A stretch of 20,112 nt of DNA from Synechococcaceae bacterium WB8_1B_136 (GTDB taxonomy: Bacteria; Cyanobacteriota; Cyanobacteriia; PCC-6307; Cyanobiaceae), in assembly GCA_010029175.1 (NCBI GenBank), contig RGNC01000016.1, positions 1 through 20,112 of the forward strand, written 5' to 3'. Below are positions 1-7,300 of this stretch, piece after piece. The position numbers and the translations under genes are program-made. Below the pieces are notes generated by a model. The model saw only the letters and a list, made by a program, of their open reading frames with translations, ran no database searches and was not told where the DNA came from. How positions within the stretch are numbered: the stretch's first letter is position 1; each line of letters starts with the position of its first letter.

Positions 1-576
1 CGAAGCCGCCCTCCACCAGCCCCGCTGGGCGGCAGTCGCCAGGGCCAGCACCCGCCACAGCCCCCAGGCCAGCAGCAGCTGCAGGGCCGCCAACCCGCCC
101 GCGCCCACCAGCTGGGCCAACCCCGCCAGGGCGCGATCGCCCGGCAGCGCCACCGAGCCCAAACCGAGCCAGAACAGCGGGCCCTTGGCGAGCCACACCT
201 CCGCCAGGCCCCAGAGGGCCGACGCCAGCAGGGCCGTGGCCCAGCGCTCCGGCCCCAGGCGCTCCACCACCCAGCGCCACAGGGCCACCAGCACCGCTGC
301 CAGCAGAGCGATCGCCAGCAGCAGCGCCACGCACAGCGGCAGGCTGAGGGGCAGGGGCACGCCCACCCAGTCGAGGGGATGCAGCCACAGCAGCCAGCGG
401 TGGCTCACCAGCACGGCGGCTCCGCCCCAGAGGGCAGCGGCCCTTGGGCCCTGGGCCCACAGCACCACCAGGGCCAGCCACAGCAGTGGCGGCACGCCCA
501 GGGGAGGCAGCGACAGCCCCGCCAGCACCCCGGCCACAGGGGCGGTGATCCACCAGAACGGTCGGTGACCTGCCAT
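1..576 (-). CDS. lnt: Apolipoprotein N-acyltransferase, N-terminal part (runs off the left edge)
   Basis: The reverse strand is open from an ATG at 574-576 to the window edge, giving 192 residues that begin MAGHRPFWWI. The product is very hydrophobic, with about five or six membrane-spanning stretches. It carries Lnt family features: the early AGLSLPPLG turn after the first membrane segment, and an LWGLAEVW...GPLFWLGLGS region like the conserved family stretch before the catalytic nitrilase-like domain. Lnt transfers the third acyl chain to the N-terminal cysteine of lipoproteins at the inner membrane. The catalytic Glu-Lys-Cys domain lies outside the window, so activity cannot be judged. A GTG two codons upstream (580-582) is an alternative start. 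The gene is divergent from the phasin-like gene at 636 across a 59-bp gap that must hold both promoters; no clear -35/-10 pair was seen there. Identity is recognised from topology and motifs rather than a search. Confidence 0.82.
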   Translation of the reverse strand, partial: MAGHRPFWWITAPVAGVLAGLSLPPLGVPPLLWLALVVLWAQGPRAAALWGGAAVLVSHRWLLWLHPLDWVGVPLPLSLPLCVALLLAIALLAAVLVALWRWVVERLGPERWATALLASALWGLAEVWLAKGPLFWLGLGSVALPGDRALAGLAQLVGAGGLAALQLLLAWGLWRVLALATAAQRGWWRAAS

Positions 577-635
577 GGCCACGCACCCTAGGAAGCGCCA
601 TGGTTTGAGAGGTTCCCCACCGGCACAGGCCCCCC

Positions 636-992
636 ATGGATCCCGGCAACCCCTTGCAACAACTGCTTCTGCGCGGCCTGGGCACCACCTCCCTGGTGGC
701 CGATCGGCTGCGCAGCGTCACCCAGAGCTGGGTGAGCAGCGGCCGGCTCGATCCCGGCCAGGCCTCGCTGCTGGTGGATGAGGTGATGGCCAGCCTGCGG
801 GGCGACAACCCCGACCTGGAGCGGGAAACCGAGCGCCAGGTGGAACGCAACATCGACCACTTCCTTCAGGACGTGGGTCTGGCACGGCAGCGGGAACTGG
901 ATGAACTGCGCGGCCGCATCGACCGCCTGGAGCAACAGATGCGGCAGCAGCGCTTCCAGGCCAGCAGCCGCGACACGGACATCCCCGACTGA
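636..992 (+). CDS. Small phasin-like helical protein
   Basis: This 118-residue protein starts MDPGNPLQQLLLRGLGTTS and is built almost wholly of amphipathic helix. A first helical part (about residues 5-60) is followed by a charged stretch and a heptad-like coiled-coil C-terminus (about 75-110, RQRELDELRGRIDRLEQQM). This layout resembles the polyhydroxyalkanoate granule-associated (phasin) family. Phasins coat storage granules, but proteins of this shape also occur where no PHA synthase is present, and none is visible here, so the function is uncertain. There is no signal peptide or membrane segment. No Shine-Dalgarno sequence precedes the ATG; an ATG at 600 closes after two codons, so the start at 636 is preferred. 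The FKBP gene follows after 62 bp on the same strand with no terminator between, so co-transcription is plausible. Confidence 0.7.
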   Translation: MDPGNPLQQLLLRGLGTTSLVADRLRSVTQSWVSSGRLDPGQASLLVDEVMASLRGDNPDLERETERQVERNIDHFLQDVGLARQRELDELRGRIDRLEQQMRQQRFQASSRDTDIPD

Positions 993-1054
993 CGTGCGCT
1001 GACCCGCGGCAGCTGGGGCAGAATCGGCCCTTCCGTCGAGCTCGAGCCCCACCC

Positions 1055-1672
1055 ATGCGCGACATCCTGATCAGTGCGACGGTGTGCGTGGCCTGCCTGC
1101 TGCTGGCCCTGGTGAGCCAACTGGTCGCCCCCTCCACCGTGGTGGCTGCCCCGATGCCGGTGCAAACCAGCACCATCCAGGCGGTGGCAACGGCCCCCAG
1201 CAGCGGCCGCCTCGAGCTCGACCCCGAAGATCCCAACCCCAGCCTGTTCACCATGGCCAGCGACGCCGCCTCCCCCGACCAGATCGCCAGCACCGGTGCC
1301 AGTGCCCTCGGCGGCGACCTGGTGGCCGCTAAGGAGCGGGTCACCCCCAGCGGGCTGCGCATCACCGACCTGGTGATCGGCAACGGCCCCGAAGCCAGCG
1401 CCGGGCAGACCGTGTCGGTGAATTACCGCGGCACCCTGGAGAACGGCAAGGAATTCGACAGCAGCTACGGCCGCGGCCCCTTCTCCTTCCCCCTCGGCGC
1501 CGGCCGGGTGATCAAGGGCTGGGATGAAGGCGTGGCCGGCATGCAGGTGGGCGGCAAGCGCAAGCTGGTGATCCCCCCCGATCTGGCCTACGGCGAGCGC
1601 GGCGCAGGCGGCGTGATCCCCCCCAACGCCACTCTCATTTTCGAGGTGGAACTGCTGCAGATCGGCCGCTGA
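1055..1672 (+). CDS. Exported FKBP-type peptidyl-prolyl cis-trans isomerase
   Basis: This 205-residue protein has a hydrophobic N-terminal export segment (about residues 5-32, ending VVAAP), a low-complexity linker (about 33-95) and one C-terminal FKBP domain (about 96-205). Active-site landmarks of the family are present: VSVNYRGTL, KEFDSS (the Phe-Asp pair), KGWDEG (the pocket Trp), LAYGERG (the pocket Tyr) and the closing IPPNATLIFEVELL. It should catalyse cis-trans isomerisation of Xaa-Pro bonds during folding of periplasmic or thylakoid-lumen proteins. The leader could act as a cleaved signal peptide or as a membrane anchor; the sequence alone does not decide. Similar cyanobacterial genes are sometimes named fkpA, but the E. 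coli FkpA dimerisation domain is absent. It is followed by a 223-bp gap and sodB. No ribosome binding site is evident, which is common in cyanobacteria. Confidence 0.92.
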   Translation: MRDILISATVCVACLLLALVSQLVAPSTVVAAPMPVQTSTIQAVATAPSSGRLELDPEDPNPSLFTMASDAASPDQIASTGASALGGDLVAAKERVTPSGLRITDLVIGNGPEASAGQTVSVNYRGTLENGKEFDSSYGRGPFSFPLGAGRVIKGWDEGVAGMQVGGKRKLVIPPDLAYGERGAGGVIPPNATLIFEVELLQIGR

Positions 1673-1720
1673 GGGGAGGCTGAACCAGGCAAAGCCAGCC
1701 ACACGCTCCCTCGGCGCTTA

Positions 1721-1752
1721 GCTTAGCCATGGCTAAGCCATGGCTAAGCCAT
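1721..1752. repeat. 11-bp tandem repeat with an 18-bp perfect palindrome
   Basis: GCTTAGCCATGGCTAAGC at 1721-1738 is a perfect palindrome. Its right half belongs to an 11-bp direct repeat, ATGGCTAAGCC, at 1729-1739 and 1740-1750, followed by AT. Each GGCTAAGCC core is itself a palindrome around a central A, so symmetric half-sites recur at 11 bp, about one helical turn. It lies in the gap between the FKBP gene and sodB. A protein-binding site array is possible, as is a short variable tandem repeat or an RNA hairpin at the end of the FKBP transcript. Confidence 0.7.
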
Positions 1753-1796
1753 CGCGAGAAGGGTTGCTGCGTACAGCCCCGTGCCCGGTGCGCCGA

Positions 1797-1817
1797 GGGG
1801 CCGGTTCTCCGGCCTTT
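1797..1817 (+). terminator. Hairpin with short T run, possible terminator of the FKBP transcript
   Basis: GGCCGG (1799-1804) pairs with CCGGCC (1809-1814) across a TTCT loop. The stem can extend by two G-U pairs, and TTT follows at 1815-1817. It lies 125 bp after the FKBP stop and 79 bp before the sodB ATG. The T run is short, so it could be a weak terminator or a leader structure. A poor promoter-like pair (TTTCGA 1815-1820, TAGGAT 1837-1842, 16-bp spacer) begins in its T run and could serve sodB; this is weak. Confidence 0.35.
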
Positions 1818-1895
1818 CGAAACCTGAAGCGATCGTTAGGATGCCGCGGCCGTCCGGCACCAGGCCGGGCTCCACCCAGCACGACCCGACGTCTC

Positions 1896-2495
1896 ATGGC
1901 TCACACGCTGCCCGCGCTGCCCTACGGCCTCGATGCGCTCGAGCCCCACATCTCCCGCTCCACCCTTGAGTTCCACCACGGCAAGCACCACAACGCTTAC
2001 GTGACCAACCTCAACAACCTGGTGGCCGGCACCGAGCTGGAGGGCAAGAGCCTGGAAGACACCATCACCGCCGTGGCCGGTGACGCCAGCAAGGCCGGTG
2101 TGTTCAACAACGCCGCCCAGGTGTGGAACCACAGCTTCTACTGGCAGTGCATCAAGCCGAACGGTGGCGGCACCCCCAGCGGCGCCCTGCTCGACAAGAT
2201 CAATGCCGATTTCGGCAGCTTTGAGAAATTCGTGGAGGAGTTCAAGGCCGCCGGCGCCACCCAGTTCGGCAGCGGCTGGGCCTGGCTGGTGCTCGATAAC
2301 GGCACCCTGAAAGTCACCAAGACCGGCAACGCCGACCTGCCCCTGGCCCACGGTCAGAAGGCCCTGCTCACCATGGATGTGTGGGAGCACGCCTACTACC
2401 TCGACTACCAGAACCGCCGCCCCGACTACATCAGCACCTATCTCGACAAGCTGGTGAACTGGGACTTCGTGGCTGCCAACCTGGCCACCGCCTGA
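1896..2495 (+). CDS. sodB: Superoxide dismutase, Fe type
   Basis: This 199-residue enzyme dismutates superoxide to oxygen and hydrogen peroxide, probably in the cytoplasm since no signal peptide is seen. Metal ligands are visible at His27, His79, Asp161 and His165, the last two within DVWEHAYY. The second-shell residues His31 and Tyr35 are also in place. AAQVWNHSFYW (73-83) places Gln75 where Fe-type enzymes carry the active-site glutamine, while Mn enzymes usually have a Gly-rich segment there, so iron is the likely metal. The start is the ATG at 1896 (MAHTLPALPYG, the usual family N-terminus). The frame stays open upstream to an ATG at 1740, but that would add 52 Arg/Pro-rich residues encoded by the palindromic repeat region and is rejected. 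A strong intrinsic terminator follows at 2539-2565, so the gene is probably transcribed alone from a promoter in the preceding gap. Confidence 0.97.
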   Translation: MAHTLPALPYGLDALEPHISRSTLEFHHGKHHNAYVTNLNNLVAGTELEGKSLEDTITAVAGDASKAGVFNNAAQVWNHSFYWQCIKPNGGGTPSGALLDKINADFGSFEKFVEEFKAAGATQFGSGWAWLVLDNGTLKVTKTGNADLPLAHGQKALLTMDVWEHAYYLDYQNRRPDYISTYLDKLVNWDFVAANLATA

Positions 2496-2538
2496 CCCGC
2501 CTCCTGAGTGGCCTGAGCAAGAACGCTTCAGGCGATTC

Positions 2539-2565
2539 AAGCCCCCGGTGATCCCGGGGGCTTTT
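2539..2565 (+). terminator. Intrinsic terminator of sodB
   Basis: A 10-bp GC-rich stem (AAGCCCCCGG 2539-2548 with CCGGGGGCTT 2554-2563) closes a five-base loop and is followed by TTTT (2562-2565, overlapping the stem end). It lies 44 bp after the sodB stop and 24 bp before the end of the convergent beta-barrel gene. On the minus strand only TT follows the stem, so it is better placed for sodB, though it could also slow opposing transcription. Confidence 0.88.
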
Positions 2566-2588
2566 CACGTTTCAGTCCGCGCCGCGGC

Positions 2589-3980
2589 TCACCACAGGCC
2601 GCGGATCGGCTGAGGCGCCGGCTCAACCGGCTGCACCACGGGGGCCGGTGCCGGCTGAGGCACGGGCTGCGGTGCAGGCTCAGGCGCGACCGCCACCTGT
2701 TTGGCGGCCCCGCCCCAGCGCAGCTTCACGCCACCGCCCACGTCCCAGCTGGTGCCACCGGAATAGAGGCCAGCACCACCGCGCACATAGAAGGTGGTGT
2801 TATCACTCAACGTGTAGGCCAGCTGACCCTGCAGGCCCAGGCCACTGGTGGCCGCCAGCGATCCCGTGGGGAGAGTGGCTTCGGTGCCACTGCTGTTGCT
2901 GATCACGGTGGCGGGCTGACCGCCGAGGAAGCCGGCACCCAGCCAGCTGACCCGCAGGGTGGGGGTGAACAGGTTCTTGCCGTCCCGCATCGGGGCACGC
3001 CAGGTCACACCGATGTCGGCCGTGCCCACGGTGCTGCTGCTGGAGGGCACCAGCCAACGCTGATTGGTGGGTCCGTCGGTGATGCTGGCCTGGCCGAGGG
3101 ACACGGTGGAGGTGCCCAGCAGAGCACTCGGTTCGAGGAGCTGGGTTTCCGAGAGCTTGATCCGCCCGCCGAGATTCAGCGCCGTGTTGAAGGCACCGCC
3201 GCCGATGGTGGGCGAACTGGAGCGGATACCGGCGGCATTGCTGCTGCTGATGGCAAACGGTTGCTGGCTGCTGATGCCGTCACCGCCGATGGCACCACTG
3301 ATGAACCAACCCGGCCTGGACCACTGGGCGAACAGCCCGCCACCACCCCAGTTCAGGGTTGAGGAGGTGCCGCCGAAACTGGTGCCATTGCTGAACTGTG
3401 AGCCGCCATTGGCCCAGCCACGCCCGTAGCGGCCGAACACGCCGGCAACGAAGTCACGGCTGAAGGCGTAATCAAGGCGAAGGCCCAGCTGCGCCCCGTT
3501 AAACGACGACGACCCAACGGATGAGCTGGAGCGGATCACAGGCCCACCGAAGCCATCACCGAACACCCGCAGCCGCCAGCCGGTGCGCTCCGCGTAGTAA
3601 GCGCCGGGCGTGGTGCTGAAGCGGAAATTCGGATCGGAACTCGTTTCCGGCCCAGGCGCCACGTAGCGGTTGGCCTCATCGCCTGGATCCAGAGCAGGAT
3701 CGAACGGAACCTTCTGCGGCAGGATCTCCAGCAGGTCGCGCCCGAACACCTGCCAGCTCTGGCCGATGCCGAAGGGTTGCAGGCGGGCATCGGGGCGATA
3801 GACGTTGGCAGAGAGCGGCGGTGCCACGGGAGCCGGCGGCGGGAAGCAGAACTCGGCTTCGGTTCCATCCGGACAGATCGCCGCGCGGGCTGGCGCCAGA
3901 GGAAGCGCCAGTGCCAGCAACGATGAGGCGGCAATCCCAAGGCGAATGGGGAGGGATCGGGATGTCACCGTGCCGGGCAT
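2589..3980 (-). CDS. Outer-membrane beta-barrel protein (autotransporter-barrel-like) with proline-rich tail
   Basis: From the chosen ATG (3978-3980) the protein has 463 residues. A Sec signal peptide (1-33) shows an Arg-containing start, a Leu/Ala core and an ARA cleavage site. A short region (34-133) follows with two cysteines (ICPDGTEAEFCF) and proline stretches. Residues about 134-422 alternate polar and aromatic/hydrophobic residues in Gly-rich strands (GWRLRVFG, LGLRLDYAFS, GLFAQWSRPGWFISG, FYVRGGAGLY, GGGVKLRW), as in autotransporter-type barrels, with Ser-rich loops. A tail of about 41 residues, rich in Pro-Ala-Gln, ends IRGLW, so the barrel is not at the extreme C-terminus as is usual. 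No beta-helix passenger is present. The frame is open upstream to 4076, but a good promoter lies inside that extension, favouring the start at 3980. It is divergent from the giant gene. I do not recognise a named family member; a pore or anchor role is inference. Confidence 0.72.
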   Translation of the reverse strand: MPGTVTSRSLPIRLGIAASSLLALALPLAPARAAICPDGTEAEFCFPPPAPVAPPLSANVYRPDARLQPFGIGQSWQVFGRDLLEILPQKVPFDPALDPGDEANRYVAPGPETSSDPNFRFSTTPGAYYAERTGWRLRVFGDGFGGPVIRSSSSVGSSSFNGAQLGLRLDYAFSRDFVAGVFGRYGRGWANGGSQFSNGTSFGGTSSTLNWGGGGLFAQWSRPGWFISGAIGGDGISSQQPFAISSSNAAGIRSSSPTIGGGAFNTALNLGGRIKLSETQLLEPSALLGTSTVSLGQASITDGPTNQRWLVPSSSSTVGTADIGVTWRAPMRDGKNLFTPTLRVSWLGAGFLGGQPATVISNSSGTEATLPTGSLAATSGLGLQGQLAYTLSDNTTFYVRGGAGLYSGGTSWDVGGGVKLRWGGAAKQVAVAPEPAPQPVPQPAPAPVVQPVEPAPQPIRGLW

Positions 3981-4303
3981 GGGCGGATGCAGAGATTGGA
4001 AGTTCGCTGGATCCTGCGCAAGAGAGCTGCTGCTGTCAACGGTTGCGCCGGGAAGCCGGTCAGCGAATCCAACCATTGGACAGCCACGTGAACAGCAGGC
4101 ACCAGCAAAGCGATCGCCAGAGAATCAGCAGATGGCGCCAGCCCCGCTGCCGGAACACGCCAATGCGTGTGATGCTCCTGAGCGGAGGATCCGGCAGCGA
4201 CGCACCTACCCGAACGGGTGAAATTGAGTCGCAAGTTGTAACGGGATCAAGCTGAAAACTTGCCGGAATCAAGGAAGCCAGCCCCATAGCCATTGTTACC
4301 TTG
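3981..4303. other. Divergent intergenic region between the beta-barrel and giant genes
   Basis: This 323-bp region holds no convincing gene. It contains the minus-strand promoter at 4011-4039 and a HIP1 octamer at 4110-4117. No good plus-strand -35/-10 pair was found for the giant gene: TTGCCG (4260-4265) with CATAGC (4285-4290) has a 19-bp spacer and is weak. An AAGGA (4271-4275) lies too far from the giant gene start to be its ribosome binding site. Short open frames here on both strands look random. Confidence 0.6.
4011..4039 (-). promoter_or_regulatory. Sigma70-type promoter of the beta-barrel gene
   Basis: On the minus strand, TTGACA (4034-4039, a perfect -35) is separated by 17 bp from CAGGAT (4011-4016, matching three of six -10 consensus bases, including the conserved A at position 2 and the final T). 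Transcription would begin near 4004, about 24 nt before the ATG at 3980. This supports the short start over the open frame reaching 4076, whose start would lie upstream of the promoter. Confidence 0.6.
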
Positions 4304-7300
4304 ATGGACACTGGTGTTCCTGATCGATCCGTGGTGTCCCCCTCCCCCGTCATCGGACTTGGCCCTGATGCACTGACCCTGCTCTATGGAGATACGGGCA
4401 GTCTCAGGCTGAGCTTCGCTGAAACGGCAGGCACGGGATTCAAACCCTGGCTCGAACTCCAGGTCGCCGCCCCCAGCGACCACCTCAGCTTCGGAGCAGC
4501 CAGCTGGGCCGGCCTGCCTCTCACCAGCAAGACCTACACCTTCAGCCGCAGCGGCAGCAGCGGCCCCTACACGCTGGTGCATCCACTCACCGGCGCCACC
4601 CTCAGCAGCAGCACCCCCGACAAACTGCTGATCTGGGAGTTGCCCATCGGCAGCTACACGGCGGCGGCGCCCGCGGTGCTGGTCGACATCCCCGTGACGG
4701 TCAACCCGGGCAACCCCACCCTCGGCGCGGTGAGCCTGCGGGCCGGTGGTGGCTACGCGCTGGGCAGCGACCCGCTCAACAACCCCTTGGTCGATCCACC
4801 GATCAGCGCCCCAAGCCAGCCTGGGCAGGTGATCCCCAGCCCCCTCACCTTCACCAAGTCCAACAACGATCCGGAATCGGAAACAGTCACCGGGCCCAAC
4901 TTCATCAGCGCCTGGCGTTTGTCGACCAACATCGCCAAGGGAGCTGAGATCAGCAACCTGATCGTCGACGACACGCTGCCCAGCGACCTCTTCCTGGTGC
5001 CCAACGGCAGCGAGGCCGCCATCAATCCCAACCTGGTGGTGCCCGCAGGGCTCAACGGCACCCTCAGCAAGGCCCCAACAGGCAATCCCACCACCGCGCC
5101 GGCGAACAACCAGGTGGTGATCAACTATGGCGGACCCACCACCGGCACCACAAGCGCTGAAGAGGTGGCGGCACGAATCAATTTCTATATCCCCGACACC
5201 CTCGATCCCAATACTGGTGGGGCCATCCCCTACAGCAACACGGCCTCAGTCAAAGGTACCTGGGGCAACGGCTCAAGCGGCAGCGTCAACCTCGATGTCG
5301 CCAGCAGCAACACGGTGACAGCCAAGGCGCTGGCGATTCAGAAATATGCCAGCACCAGCACAGTACTACCAGGCGGGAATGTCTCATTCACGCTTAATTT
5401 TCAGATTTCCGATTACTTTGCCTTCGGAAATCTCATTGTCAATGATCTGCTCGGTGATGGCCTCACCTTCACACCGGGCAGTGCCAGGATCAACCTGCAG
5501 GAGCAGGGCGCTTCTCTCACCGGTGGCGGTAACGTCGCGTTTGATCAGGCCTATATCAGCTACCTGCCTGATGTTGCAGGAGCCGGCGTCGACGGCAAGG
5601 ACAGCCTCAGCTTCGATCTCAGCAGCTGGCTGACATCAATCGGCGACGACGGCATTCTCCAGGGCGGACGGGTCAGGAGCAGCACAGCGGGTGCCACCAG
5701 GGGCACAATCACATTTGCGGCCAGCGTCGATGACGCCTTCACCGCTCCGAAAGTCGCCGGTCAGAACATCAAAGCGGGCGACAAACTGCGCAACGACGTC
5801 ACCCTGCAGGGAGATATCCAGAAGCCACTGCTGAGCGGCTTCCTCGACACCAACCGCCTGGTCAGCGACACCAGTTCGGTGGGATTGAGTGTGGTCGATA
5901 TCGGCTTCAGCAAAACAGCCGTGGCGCGCAACGGTCAGGCCCTGGGCTCCAGTGCGCTGGTTCTCACCCCGGGTGACACGGTCACCTATCGGATTCAGAC
6001 CAGCTTCCCCACCGGCGATATCCAGGGCTTCAAGCTTGCTGATTACCTGCCCACTCCGGTTTACGACGTCGACAGGGAAGCCAGCGGCGGCAGCAGCAGC
6101 ACGGCCTTCGAACTCTTCAGCTCGAATGCCACCGTCAGCAACCCCGGCAGCCTTCCCCCCACGGGCTTCTTCAGCTACGGCAGCCTGAACACGGCGCCCT
6201 CGCTGGTGGATAACCAGCTCAAAACCGGAGCGGCTGTCAATGATCTGGTCGCGACCATCCCCAACACCAGCGATCCGGGCAATACCCCAAGAATCCTCGA
6301 TCTCTACTACACGGTCACGGTGACAGGAGCGGCGATCGCCGATCGCCTGCCGATCACCAACATCGCCAACGCCAGCACCGTTGACTCGAACGGCGTCAGC
6401 CGGACCACCCAGATTTCAGCGGTGACCGGCGAAGTGCTGGCCCCCAACCTGAAGATCCGCAAGGGCATCGTCGTCACCAGCCGCGACAGCCTCAGCGGCA
6501 CCCAGAAAGCCACCTACACGCCTGGCCTCAACACCGGCGGTGCCAGCTTCCCTGCCGCGCTTGCTGCGGCACCCTTCGCCGGCACGATCAGCAGCAGCGG
6601 CATCAGTGAAGCCGGCGGCAACGGCTCCACCGGTGCCGTCAAGAACGGAGCCCTCGATTCGAACGTCACGGGGCTGGATGCGGGCGACAGTGTGCGCTTC
6701 GTGATCGTGATCGAGAACATCGGCACCAGCTACCGCGGTGCATTCAATGTTCAGCTTCGCGATGAGCTGCCGGCCGGACTCACCTTCACCACGGGAAGCC
6801 TGCGGATCGTTGATGGCAGTGGCGCTGCGCTGAGCTTCACCCGGCCGGATGGCACGGCCGCCACGGATGCCGACATCTTCACGACGGCTGGCATCCGCCT
6901 GAGTGACCCCGGCTCCACACCGGCTGATGCGAACGGAGTCGGCGGAGGTGCCATCGATGGCTACAACGCCGGCAGCGGCCGCAACATCGCCGTTGTCAGC
7001 TTCGATGCCAGCGTCGACAACGATCGGCCGGAGAGCGGCAACCTCACGAATGTGGGGGTGCTGGAGGACTACACCAACGTTCCAAGCGGCGGCGCCAGCT
7101 ACCTGCCCGGCAGCACCAGACTGAGCGACAACGCGACGATCGCCCTGCGCAACGCCGCGGTCAGCAAGTCGATCGTCGCCACCTCCGAGAGCTCCACCAG
7201 CGGCAGCAACGTCGCGATCGGCGAGATCGTGCGCTACCGGCTGCAGGTCACGGTCCCCGAGGGGAACCTGGCCAACTTCAAGCTGGTGGATGCGCTCCCC

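Noticed and set aside
866..1702. Minus-strand open frame of 278 codons opposite the FKBP gene
   Set aside because: It overlaps a clear FKBP gene and translates to Ala/Gly/His-rich sequence with no recognisable domain.
1740..1895. N-terminal extension of the superoxide dismutase frame
   Set aside because: It encodes Arg/Pro-rich sequence over the palindromic repeat and hairpin, and the family N-terminus (AHTLPALPYG) begins at the ATG at 1896.
3965..4234. Minus-strand 89-codon open frame in the divergent intergenic region
   Set aside because: It overlaps the promoter and start of the barrel gene, has no family features and looks random.
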